NCBI GenBank assembly: GCA_017483465.1
Contig: JAFUWN010000016.1
Span: 62,001-126,000 of the forward strand
DNA: 64,000 nt
Reading direction: 5' to 3'
DNA from: Oscillospiraceae bacterium
Lineage (GTDB): Bacteria; Bacillota; Clostridia; Oscillospirales; Ruminococcaceae
The translations under genes were made by a program, and so were the position numbers. How positions within the stretch are numbered: the stretch's first letter is position 1; each line of letters starts with the position of its first letter. Of the stretch, positions 35,586 to 42,593 are shown piece after piece. The notes beneath the pieces are model-generated. The model searched no databases and was not told the origin of the DNA. It worked only from the letters and a program-made list of their open reading frames with translations.

Positions 35586-36233
35586 TTAATGCAGATGATC
35601 AATTTCCAGCAGCAGCGGCAGAAAGGCTTTATAAATTTCTGTACAGCGTTCCCGGTTTCGTACAAGATTCTGAATTTTATTATGTGTTTCCCATTTTCTG
35701 CGGCCGGTATCGGAAAACCGGCGGGCATGTTTAAAAATCAGATTCAGGCTGTTTCGTTCTTCTTCGGTAAGCTCCAGGCTGTTGAGCAGATTATTAACCC
35801 CCATGCTCCAGATCTGTCTTTGATTTCTGGCAATCCGGTGATGAACCGAATGCATTGCCGCCCACAGTGTTGAAAAATAAAATACAGAATATAATTTCTC
35901 ATCCAGACTGCGGAACAGATTTGCACAGTATGAAATTTTAGAAATCACTCTGATTTCGTTGTTTTCCTGCCAGAGCATTCCGGCCAGAAGACAGAACGCA
36001 CAGGCTCTGTCTGCTTCTGACGGATGCGGAGAAATCTTTGCTTTGATATCTGCCGGGCATTTCTGATTTCTGAACTCTTCCAGCAGCTGCGGAAAGACCT
36101 GACTTTCTTTCTCATCTGCAAAAAACAATATCAGACAATCCTGTTCGGTCAAAGAATCAGAAAGATATTTTTTCAAGGCTTCTTCTTTCATCTCTGATTT
36201 TACAGATTCATAATCTGCCAGAAAATACCGCAC
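35586..36233 (-). CDS. PIN-like domain protein, copy 2 (degenerate)
   Basis: A 215-residue relative of the flanking PIN-like proteins. The first acidic position is kept (MRYFLADYESV, Asp7) and so is a middle one (EADRACAFCLLAGML). The C-terminal Asp of the site is missing: where the relatives have SNDKGY or SDEKFG this protein has VISKISYC. Cleavage activity may therefore be lost, leaving a structural or inhibitory role. The C-terminal half is helical and basic (HARRFSDTGRRKWE). It lies 21 bp after copy 1. Function is inferred from family resemblance only. Confidence 0.6.
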   Translation of the reverse strand: MRYFLADYESVKSEMKEEALKKYLSDSLTEQDCLILFFADEKESQVFPQLLEEFRNQKCPADIKAKISPHPSEADRACAFCLLAGMLWQENNEIRVISKISYCANLFRSLDEKLYSVFYFSTLWAAMHSVHHRIARNQRQIWSMGVNNLLNSLELTEEERNSLNLIFKHARRFSDTGRRKWETHNKIQNLVRNRERCTEIYKAFLPLLLEIDHLH

Positions 36234-36254
36234 AGCATTTCCCCCCTGATGTTC

Positions 36255-36863
36255 TTACTTGATTAATGGCTTGACGACATAATAAATCAATTTTGTCTTT
36301 TCTGTTCCGAACGCATGAATCAGTTCGTTATTGATATTAATCTTCAGCTGTGACAGCTGCGGAGCACCGACTTTGATATGCTTCCGGACAATATCAGCGG
36401 CTTCTGTTTTTTCGTCATTGGACAACGGCAGTTCCCGGAGAGCTTCCAGCAGCTCTGCTTTTTTCAGGTTAGCATTATTGGTCTGACTCTTGATACAGGG
36501 AATCATTCTGATTCTGGCATTTCGTTTCAGCCAGAAATCACGGACATTATGATAGCCCTTGTCATTGCTGACAATATAGCATTTACAATGTTCGTCTTTG
36601 CCGATCAGGTAGCCTATATAGGACGAAAGCTGAAAATCCAGAGCATTCTTGCCTTCGGTATCGACTTTGATGTAATTGATGTCAGCCTTTGCCTTACCCA
36701 GGTAATGATGCAGTTCAAACGAAAGGGAATCGGCATTTGCACTGTAGAAAATAACCACTGTATCCGAGCTTTTGAGTTCTTCAATGCCGTTCAGGCCTGC
36801 CTTATGAACATTTTCATAGTCTACCAGATAATAATTTTTCTTTTTGTTCTTCTTGTCTCCCAA
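36255..36863 (-). CDS. PIN-like domain protein, copy 1 (TTG start)
   Basis: A 202-residue protein and the best PIN-like match of the three. NYYLVDYENVHKAGLNGI gives Asp15 and Glu17; ALDFQLSSYIGYLIG gives Asp76; YIVSNDKGYHNV gives Asp101. These fall where PIN and NYN nucleases bind metal. The C-terminal 80 residues are helical. The start is TTG at 36863, ten bases after GGAAGG, with a Lys-rich opening. It begins the run of three PIN-like genes, pyrE and a small membrane protein on the same strand. The target is unknown. Confidence 0.7.
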   Translation of the reverse strand: MGDKKNKKKNYYLVDYENVHKAGLNGIEELKSSDTVVIFYSANADSLSFELHHYLGKAKADINYIKVDTEGKNALDFQLSSYIGYLIGKDEHCKCYIVSNDKGYHNVRDFWLKRNARIRMIPCIKSQTNNANLKKAELLEALRELPLSNDEKTEAADIVRKHIKVGAPQLSQLKININNELIHAFGTEKTKLIYYVVKPLIK

Positions 36864-36920
36864 TGGAGGAACACCTTCCTTTCCTTAGTTTTCAGATTTG
36901 TATTTTTTGGAGCCTCCGCA

Positions 36921-36983
36921 GGAACGCTTGCAATGCTGTGAAAAGAATCGCCGGTAAAATTTTTCTTTTATGGCGAGCGTTCC
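36921..36983 (-). other. Structured element in the leader of the PIN-like genes
   Basis: Outer arms GGAACGCT (36921-36928) and AGCGTTCC (36976-36983) enclose CGCC (36949-36952) and GGCG (36972-36975). On the minus strand it precedes the TTG start by about 60 nt. It could be a regulatory RNA fold or a protein site. Confidence 0.4.
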
Positions 36984-37033
36984 GGTTTCATCAGGGGGAG
37001 CAGTTCCGGACTGACGGGGGGCTTTCATAAGCA

Positions 37034-37047
37034 GTCAGATATCTGAC
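37034..37047. promoter_or_regulatory. Perfect 14-bp palindrome GTCAGATATCTGAC
   Basis: A perfect palindrome in the 560-bp gap between the PIN-like operon and the divergent MATE gene. It is operator-like, and no partner is known. The rest of the gap holds the leader element, the MATE promoter and AT-rich sequence. Confidence 0.4.
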
Positions 37048-37352
37048 AAGCATTCTGAAAACAGAAGCACTGACCGCATACATGCTTATATAATAAAATG
37101 CCTGTGTTTATAAAATCCGCTGTCATGCAGGAAATTTGTCTTGCTGATTAAATTGCAGTCAGCCGCTTTGCGTTCCGGTACAGCACCTGCAATTTTTTAC
37201 AAAACCGTCTTTCATGGAAACACAGCTGTTTCTGATTTCTGATTGCTTATACATAATTTATTATAACATATTCTGCGGCAAAAAGCAAGCGAATTTTGAA
37301 ATTTATCTAAAATCATGCATAAAAAGCAAAATAAAACCGTCATTTTTCCATC

Positions 37353-37381
37353 TTGCAAAGTACGCAGAACTGTGTTATACT
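37353..37381 (+). promoter_or_regulatory. Promoter of the MATE exporter gene
   Basis: TTGCAA (37353-37358), 17 bp, TATACT (37376-37381) with an extended -10, 43 bp before the ATG. Confidence 0.75.
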
Positions 37382-37423
37382 GTATTTCGATTCAGAAATA
37401 AAAATAAAAAAAGGAGAGTTCTT

Positions 37424-38776
37424 ATGACAAAAGATATGACACAGGGAAAACCGCTATCGCTGATTTTAAAATTCTGTCTGCCAATGGTAGCCGGAAATAT
37501 TTTACAGCAATTCTATAATCTGGCAGATACGGCAATTGTCGGCAGATGTATGAATTCTGAAGCTCTGGCGGCAATCGGCTCTACAGGTGCCGTCTGTTTT
37601 TTAGTCATCGGCTTTGCAGTCGGATTATGTACAGGGCTTTCCATTCCTGCGGCTCAGAGATACGGTGCGAATGATATGAAAGATATGAGAAAATTCATGA
37701 TGAATGCGGCTTATATCTCCGGCATTGTCAGCCTGATTCTGACTCTGGTTACTGTAATCTTCTGCCGTCCGATTCTGGAACTAATGCAGACACCCTCTGA
37801 AATCATAGCCGGTGCCCAGAGCTATTTAACCGTCATCTTCGCCGGACTGACCGCAACTGTGTTATATAATCTTTTAGCCGGATTTCTCCGGGCTATGGGC
37901 GACAGTATCACACCGCTGGTATTCTTAGCAGTCTCTTCTGTACTGAATATTATTCTTGATTTCGCTATGATTCCGCATTTCGGAACAGCCGGAGCTGCTC
38001 TGGCAACTGTGATTGCACAGGGGATTTCTGCTCTGTGCTGTCTGTATTTCATGTACAAGCGTTTTCCGGTTCTGAAATTCGAGAAAGACGAATTTGCCTT
38101 CAAACCGGAAAAAATCAGCCGGTTATGCGGAATCAGTCTGCCGATGGCATTCCAGTTCAGTATTACCGGAATCGGAACTATCATTATGCAGACGGCAATC
38201 AACGGCTTCGGAGCGACTGTCATTGCAAGTGTCACAGCAGCACAGAAGATTCAGAACGTTGTCGGCGGTCCTATGGAATCGCTCGGAATCACAATGGCGA
38301 CTTACTGCGGACAGAATCTCGGTGCAAAGCGTATCGACAGAATCAGGGAAGGCTTATCCAAAAGCCTGTTAGTCACTGTCTGCTATGCATGTTTTGCATA
38401 TGCTTTCTCATTTTTCCTGGGAAAATATTTTGTCTATTTATTTGTCTCTACCAAAGAAACCGCATTTTTATCAATCATGAACTATGCCGTAAAATACCTG
38501 AGAATCAGCGGATTATTCTATCCGGTACTGGCTGTTTTGTTTGTATTAAGAAATTCTCTCCAGGGTATGGGCTATAGCTTTTTGCCGATGAGTGCCGGAA
38601 TCTTAGAGCTGATCGCAAGAGTATTCGCCGCTTATTTCATGGTCAGAAGCTGGGGCTTTACCGGAATCTGTCTGGCAAGTCCGTTTGCATGGGTATTGGC
38701 TGATGTATTATTAATTTCTGCCTCTGTATATGCAATGAGTTCTCTGCCGAAAAAGCTTCGGCTTCAGACAGCATAA
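37424..38776 (+). CDS. MATE family efflux transporter
   Basis: A 450-residue, twelve-helix exporter of the multidrug and toxin extrusion family. The protein starts MTKDMTQGKPLSLILKFCLP at 37424, with AAGGAGAG upstream; 70 further in-frame codons upstream cross the promoter and are a shadow. The MATE signatures include PMVAGNILQQFYNLADTAIV in helix 1, RAMGDSITPLVF, and GTAGAALATVIAQGISALC before the middle loop, with the second half repeating the fold. MATE proteins use sodium or proton gradients to expel cationic drugs or metabolites. The substrate cannot be told from sequence. It is a single-gene unit with its own terminator. Confidence 0.92.
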   Translation: MTKDMTQGKPLSLILKFCLPMVAGNILQQFYNLADTAIVGRCMNSEALAAIGSTGAVCFLVIGFAVGLCTGLSIPAAQRYGANDMKDMRKFMMNAAYISGIVSLILTLVTVIFCRPILELMQTPSEIIAGAQSYLTVIFAGLTATVLYNLLAGFLRAMGDSITPLVFLAVSSVLNIILDFAMIPHFGTAGAALATVIAQGISALCCLYFMYKRFPVLKFEKDEFAFKPEKISRLCGISLPMAFQFSITGIGTIIMQTAINGFGATVIASVTAAQKIQNVVGGPMESLGITMATYCGQNLGAKRIDRIREGLSKSLLVTVCYACFAYAFSFFLGKYFVYLFVSTKETAFLSIMNYAVKYLRISGLFYPVLAVLFVLRNSLQGMGYSFLPMSAGILELIARVFAAYFMVRSWGFTGICLASPFAWVLADVLLISASVYAMSSLPKKLRLQTA

Positions 38777-38786
38777 TCTGCATGGA

Positions 38787-38823
38787 AATCCTGATTTTCA
38801 CAAGAGAATCAGGATTTTTTATT
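38787..38823. terminator. Bidirectional intrinsic terminator
   Basis: Perfect ten-bp stem AATCCTGATT/AATCAGGATT followed by a T-run, between the MATE gene and the convergent hypothetical gene. Confidence 0.88.
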
Positions 38824-39240
38824 TTACCAGTATATTTTCTTTTTTCTGAGTTTCTTCTCATGACCGAAATTGATTCTGACCCAGTCCAGAAGTTTTTCAT
38901 ACGGCAGATCAGAAAATTCCCCCATATATCTCTGTAACAGAGAATTTCCCGATTCTGACAGACACCAGAAATGAAGTAAATATTCACGATAGCCGTTTCG
39001 ACAAGTTTCTTTATAATCTCTGATTTTTTCAAAATTCTCCCATCGAATCAGAGGCAGAAGCGTTTCCAGCTGTTCCGGACTGATATGAAAGCCGAAACTC
39101 TCTTTTGGAAATACAAAGCTGAGTTCCATCAGATACAGATTTCCATAGATTTTATAACTATCTTTCCGGACTCCGCAGTATTCAAAGCCGAATTTGCAGA
39201 TATGAATCTCCGGATTGAATGTTTCAGAAATTTGATTCAT
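38824..39240 (-). CDS. Hypothetical protein
   Basis: A 138-residue soluble protein that I do not recognise, with mixed alpha/beta character (ETFNPEIHICKFGFEYCGVR, FGFHISPEQLETLLPLIRW) and a Lys-rich end. There is no signal or membrane helix. A consensus promoter and GAGGTGA ribosome site lie upstream and a terminator downstream, so it is a real single-gene unit. Confidence 0.65.
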   Translation of the reverse strand: MNQISETFNPEIHICKFGFEYCGVRKDSYKIYGNLYLMELSFVFPKESFGFHISPEQLETLLPLIRWENFEKIRDYKETCRNGYREYLLHFWCLSESGNSLLQRYMGEFSDLPYEKLLDWVRINFGHEKKLRKKKIYW

Positions 39241-39257
39241 ACTATCACCTCACGGAT

Positions 39258-39286
39258 AGTATAGCATATTTTCAGTATGATTGCAA
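39258..39286 (-). promoter_or_regulatory. Promoter of the hypothetical gene at 38824
   Basis: Minus-strand TTGCAA (39281-39286), 17 bp, TATACT (39258-39263) with extended -10 TGC. Confidence 0.75.
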
Positions 39287-39302
39287 GTTTTTCGGAAAAT
39301 AC

Positions 39303-39331
39303 TTGAAACTTTCTGCCAATCATGCTATAAT
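39303..39331 (+). promoter_or_regulatory. Promoter of the hypothetical gene at 39361
   Basis: TTGAAA (39303-39308), 17 bp, TATAAT (39326-39331) with extended -10 TGC, 29 bp before the ATG. Confidence 0.8.
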
Positions 39332-39360
39332 GATATTATCATATTGCGAGGAGTTTTTTT

Positions 39361-40350
39361 ATGACACATCAGGAATTGTTACAGAATATGCTTTCCGGCT
39401 GGGAAACATATTATCATCAGATCATGAACGGCGATTTTTCAGAAGTCTGCTGGAAAGAGGGGCATGACAAAACTTATGGTACTTATGATATACAAGCGAA
39501 TACCAGATTAAAATTATGCTGTTATATTTTCTATTATCATAAAGATGTACCGAAAGAACTTCTGCTCTGGCTGTTCAGGGAAGAATGTCAGAATCTCGAA
39601 ACAAACAGTTTTCAGGGAGTCAGTCAGGCTATCCAGATTCTGACTATTCTGCTCTCTGTATCAGAGGATCATCATCCGGGTTTATTTGAACGTGCGAAAA
39701 ATGCGAATTTCGACTGCTATTGCGGCTATGAATGCGAAACAGAGCTGTTCCGCCGGACTATGAAAGAACTTCCGGATTTCGATGCGTATCGCTGTCTGAG
39801 TCTTGCCTATGATACTAGCGAAACAGACTATGCACTGCAATTTTTCGATATGATGAAAGCAGAATATGTCATAAAAGAAGAAGCCGACTGCCGGACTCTC
39901 ATCTGGTGGAACGATCAGCTCGGCAGAAGTGCCGATAATGAGCCGTTATTAAGAAAAAGCATGGAATTTGCTGTGATCAAAAATAGTCCGTGGGAAATCA
40001 TTTCAGCCCATTATGATTTATTAAAATTTTTCACAGAACAGAAAAATTTTTCAGAAGCCTGTCAGGAATTTGAAATGCTCTCTGCTATGGACTTGTCCTG
40101 CTGTCGGGAAACGAGGCTGTTTGATTCAATTCTGGAGAGCTGTCTTGATCTGATTAATGCCGATATTCCGGAAGCAAAAATCATCTGGAACTGGGCAATT
40201 TCTTATATAAAAAATCTCCTGAGGACTGACAGCCTGTACGGAAATTTCTATCAAAAGCTGATTCCTGCCGTACAGAAAATGAATCCGCCTTATGCAAAGA
40301 AAATTCAGAAACAATATGAGCAGTGGAAAAAAAGAAATAAAATTTCATAA
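39361..40350 (+). CDS. Hypothetical helical protein
   Basis: A 329-residue soluble protein that I do not recognise. It appears all-helical and repeat-like in places, in the manner of TPR-type scaffolds (ALQFFDMMKAEYVIKEEADC; SEACQEFEMLSAMDLSCC), and is rich in Cys, Trp and Tyr. No signal or membrane helix is seen. GAGGAG precedes the ATG. It has its own promoter; tRNA-Leu follows with a separate promoter. A protein-binding role is a guess from the fold only. Confidence 0.65.
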   Translation: MTHQELLQNMLSGWETYYHQIMNGDFSEVCWKEGHDKTYGTYDIQANTRLKLCCYIFYYHKDVPKELLLWLFREECQNLETNSFQGVSQAIQILTILLSVSEDHHPGLFERAKNANFDCYCGYECETELFRRTMKELPDFDAYRCLSLAYDTSETDYALQFFDMMKAEYVIKEEADCRTLIWWNDQLGRSADNEPLLRKSMEFAVIKNSPWEIISAHYDLLKFFTEQKNFSEACQEFEMLSAMDLSCCRETRLFDSILESCLDLINADIPEAKIIWNWAISYIKNLLRTDSLYGNFYQKLIPAVQKMNPPYAKKIQKQYEQWKKRNKIS

Positions 40351-40355
40351 ATCAC

Positions 40356-40384
40356 TTGACAAATTCTCTCTGTTATGCTATAAT
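40356..40384 (+). promoter_or_regulatory. Promoter of tRNA-Leu
   Basis: TTGACA (40356-40361), 17 bp, TATAAT (40379-40384) with extended -10 TGC, nine bases before the tRNA. Confidence 0.9.
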
Positions 40385-40393
40385 AGTATCATT

Positions 40394-40477
40394 GCCGGCG
40401 TGATGGAATTGGCAGACGTGACGGACTCAAAATCCGTTGGTAGCGATACCGTGCGGGTTCAAGTCCCGCCGCCGGCA
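40394..40477 (+). tRNA. tRNA-Leu (CAA)
   Basis: A class II tRNA of 84 nt. Acceptor GCCGGCG pairs CGCCGGC, anticodon stem ACGGA/TCCGT encloses CTCAAAA (anticodon CAA), a long variable arm TGGTAGCGATACCG follows, and the T-loop is TTCAAGT. CCA is not encoded. Confidence 0.95.
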
Positions 40478-40489
40478 CTGAATCTTCTG

Positions 40490-40531
40490 TGCAGATTTTT
40501 GATTTGATCAGAAATCTGCATTTTTATTTTT
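40490..40531 (+). terminator. Intrinsic terminator of tRNA-Leu
   Basis: Nine-bp stem TGCAGATTT/AAATCTGCA followed by TTTTTATTTTT, 13 bases after the tRNA. Confidence 0.88.
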
Positions 40532-40595
40532 CCTCCGGCAAGTGCAGGAAATTACTATAATTATCATCAAATTGCTATACTTCTGTTACAGATTA

Positions 40596-40604
40596 TGCTA
40601 TAAT
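40596..40604 (+). promoter_or_regulatory. Extended -10 element ahead of the GH5 gene
   Basis: TGCTATAAT, 33 bp before the start codon. No clear -35 at 17 bp (TATACT stands there), so an extended -10 promoter or an activator is likely. Confidence 0.6.
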
Positions 40605-40636
40605 CAGAAAAAATATCAATTAAGGGGGAAGCAGTT

Positions 40637-41578
40637 ATGCTGAATCTCAAACAAAGAGGATTTTATAAAGGCATTAATCTCGGCGGATGGTTCTCTCAGT
40701 GCGATTACTCTGCCGACAGATTAAATAATTTTATCAAAGAACGGGATTTTGATAAAATTGCCGGATGGGGTGTCGATCATGTCCGGATTCCGGTGGACTA
40801 TAATATTTTAGAATCCGAAGAAGGCTTTGCAAGAATCAATTATGCTGTCAGTCTGGGGAAAAAATATCATCTGCATACTGTACTCGATCTGCATAAGACA
40901 GCCGGCTTTTCGTTCGATTCTTACGGAGAAAATGAACACGGTTTCTTTGAAGATGAAGCCTATCAGGAACAGTTCTATCAGCTCTGGGAACGCTTTGCAA
41001 AAGAATTCTGCAATCAGCCTGATACAGTCGCTTTCGAGCTTCTGAACGAAGTCACGGAAGAAAGATTCCTCCCGGCATGGAACAGAATCGCTTCCACATG
41101 CATTCGGAGAATCCGGCATTATGCTCCGGAAAATCTGATTCTTGTCGGCAGCTATGAAAACAACAGTGCCCGGACAGTACAGTATCTGGATATTCCTGAC
41201 GATGAGAATTTAATTTATAATATGCATTGCTATGAGCCTTTAAAATTCACACATCAGGGGGCATACTGGACAGAGGCAATTAATCCGGAAGAGCGTTTCA
41301 AATTCTCGGAAAGCTGTATCACACCGGAATATTTTGAGAATCTGTTTGCTTCTGCGATTGACAAGGCAAAAAAACATCATACTGTATTATACTGCGGTGA
41401 ATACGGCGTGATCAACAAAGTATCACCGGAAGACACACTCTCATGGTTCCGGACAATTCATGATGTGTTTGAAAAACATCAGATCGCCCGCTGTGCATGG
41501 AGCTATAAAGAAATGGATTTTGGTCTTTCTGATACAAGACTGAATTCTGTCCGTGAAGAAATTATCAAAAATTTGTAA
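40637..41578 (+). CDS. Cytoplasmic GH5-family glycoside hydrolase
   Basis: A 313-residue TIM-barrel enzyme of glycoside hydrolase family 5. It begins with FYKGINLGGWFSQCDYS, followed by GVDHVRIPVDYNIL, TVLDLHKTAGFSFDSYG, the acid/base Glu in FELLNEVTEE, IYNMHCYEPLKFTHQG and the nucleophile Glu in LYCGEYGV. There is no signal peptide, dockerin or CBM, so it acts inside the cell, probably on imported beta-glucan or mannan oligosaccharides. The exact substrate is not decidable. It lies next to an AraC-type regulator, 67 bp apart on the same strand, which may respond to the same sugars. AAGGGGG precedes the ATG. Confidence 0.9.
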   Translation: MLNLKQRGFYKGINLGGWFSQCDYSADRLNNFIKERDFDKIAGWGVDHVRIPVDYNILESEEGFARINYAVSLGKKYHLHTVLDLHKTAGFSFDSYGENEHGFFEDEAYQEQFYQLWERFAKEFCNQPDTVAFELLNEVTEERFLPAWNRIASTCIRRIRHYAPENLILVGSYENNSARTVQYLDIPDDENLIYNMHCYEPLKFTHQGAYWTEAINPEERFKFSESCITPEYFENLFASAIDKAKKHHTVLYCGEYGVINKVSPEDTLSWFRTIHDVFEKHQIARCAWSYKEMDFGLSDTRLNSVREEIIKNL

Positions 41579-41595
41579 ATCAAAACAGATTCCCC

Positions 41596-41624
41596 TTGCT
41601 TTTTTAACATAATTATGTTATAAT
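41596..41624 (+). promoter_or_regulatory. Promoter of the AraC regulator gene
   Basis: TTGCTT (41596-41601), 17 bp, TATAAT (41619-41624) with an extended -10 TGT. Confidence 0.7.
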
Positions 41625-41645
41625 CAGACAAAGGGGGAATGTTTC

Positions 41646-42398
41646 GTGAATCAGGAAACGGAGAAAAAAGTGGCTGAATTATTATTTCAACAACGGGAAG
41701 ACGGCTTTGAACGGGCTTCTTTTGACAGAGAAATTGCATTCTATGAGAGTATCGGCACAGGCAATATGGAAATGATGCGTTTTTTTGCTGCTCCCCTGTT
41801 CTGCGATGGCTGCGGTACACTCAGCAAGGATGCCTTGAGAAATTTAAAATATCATCTTGTCGTCACGGCCGCACTGATCGCAAGATTCTGTATCCGTTAC
41901 GGCATGACTCCGGAGATGGCCTATCAGATGAGCGATCTGTATATCATGAAAGCAGATGAATGTCATACAGAAGCCGAAGTCCGTGCTGTTCATAAAGAAA
42001 TGCTGGAAGGCTATACCAGAAAAATGCAGAGAGTCCGCAACAGCAAAGTCTATTCCAAACAGATTGTCAAGACGATCGAATATGTCAGCGAACACCTGCA
42101 CAACAGAATTCTGCTCAGTGATGTATCGGAACATCTTGCAATCAGTGAAGCCTATCTTTCAAGATTATTCAAAGAAGAAACCGGCATGGCATTCAGTGAC
42201 TATGTCAGTCAGCAGAAAATTGAAGCCGCTGCCAGTCTGTTACGCTATTCTGATTACTCCGACTCTGAAATCAGCAGTCTGTTCTGTTTCAGTTCGCAGA
42301 GCTATTTTATTAAAATCTTCCGGAAATATATGGGCATGACACCCAAGGCCTATAAAAAACAATATACCATGCCGGAACTTGAAACTTCTGGCACATGA
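41646..42398 (+). CDS. AraC family transcriptional regulator (GTG start)
   Basis: A 250-residue regulator. Residues about 1-140 form a sensor domain without a recognisable cupin; the segment LRNLKYHLVVTAALIARFCI is like the sensor part of several Clostridial AraC proteins. The C-terminal 100 residues hold the two AraC helix-turn-helix motifs (LLSDVSEHLAISEAYLSRLF and EISSLFCFSSQSYFIKIFRK, then MGMTPKAYKKQ). The start is GTG at 41646 behind AAGGGGGA. It follows the GH5 gene and is ahead of the GH9-GH16 gene, both in the same direction, so either may be a target. A terminator follows. Confidence 0.88.
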   Translation: MNQETEKKVAELLFQQREDGFERASFDREIAFYESIGTGNMEMMRFFAAPLFCDGCGTLSKDALRNLKYHLVVTAALIARFCIRYGMTPEMAYQMSDLYIMKADECHTEAEVRAVHKEMLEGYTRKMQRVRNSKVYSKQIVKTIEYVSEHLHNRILLSDVSEHLAISEAYLSRLFKEETGMAFSDYVSQQKIEAAASLLRYSDYSDSEISSLFCFSSQSYFIKIFRKYMGMTPKAYKKQYTMPELETSGT

Positions 42399-42404
42399 AA
42401 CCTG

Positions 42405-42432
42405 ACTGCCGCAGAAATGCGGCAGTTTTTTT
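42405..42432 (+). terminator. Intrinsic terminator of the AraC regulator gene
   Basis: Perfect eight-bp stem ACTGCCGC/GCGGCAGT with a six-base loop and seven T. Confidence 0.92.
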
Positions 42433-42593
42433 ATTTCCGAGTCATATCAAAATTTTACTATTTTTATCAAGAAAATGATATAATTTCATATAAAATCCTG
42501 ATATAATAAAATCACAATCAAGGTTGATCTGTGCTGTCAGCCGAGAAACGTTCTAAAAATAATCTATATTTCTTTTGAGAGGGGAAATTTATT

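Noticed and set aside
36378..36941. Plus-strand open frame opposite PIN copy 1
   Set aside because: Antisense to a gene with clear motifs; no ribosome site or promoter.
37214..37423. 70-codon N-terminal extension of the MATE protein
   Set aside because: It crosses the promoter, and the ATG at 37424 has AAGGAGAG upstream.
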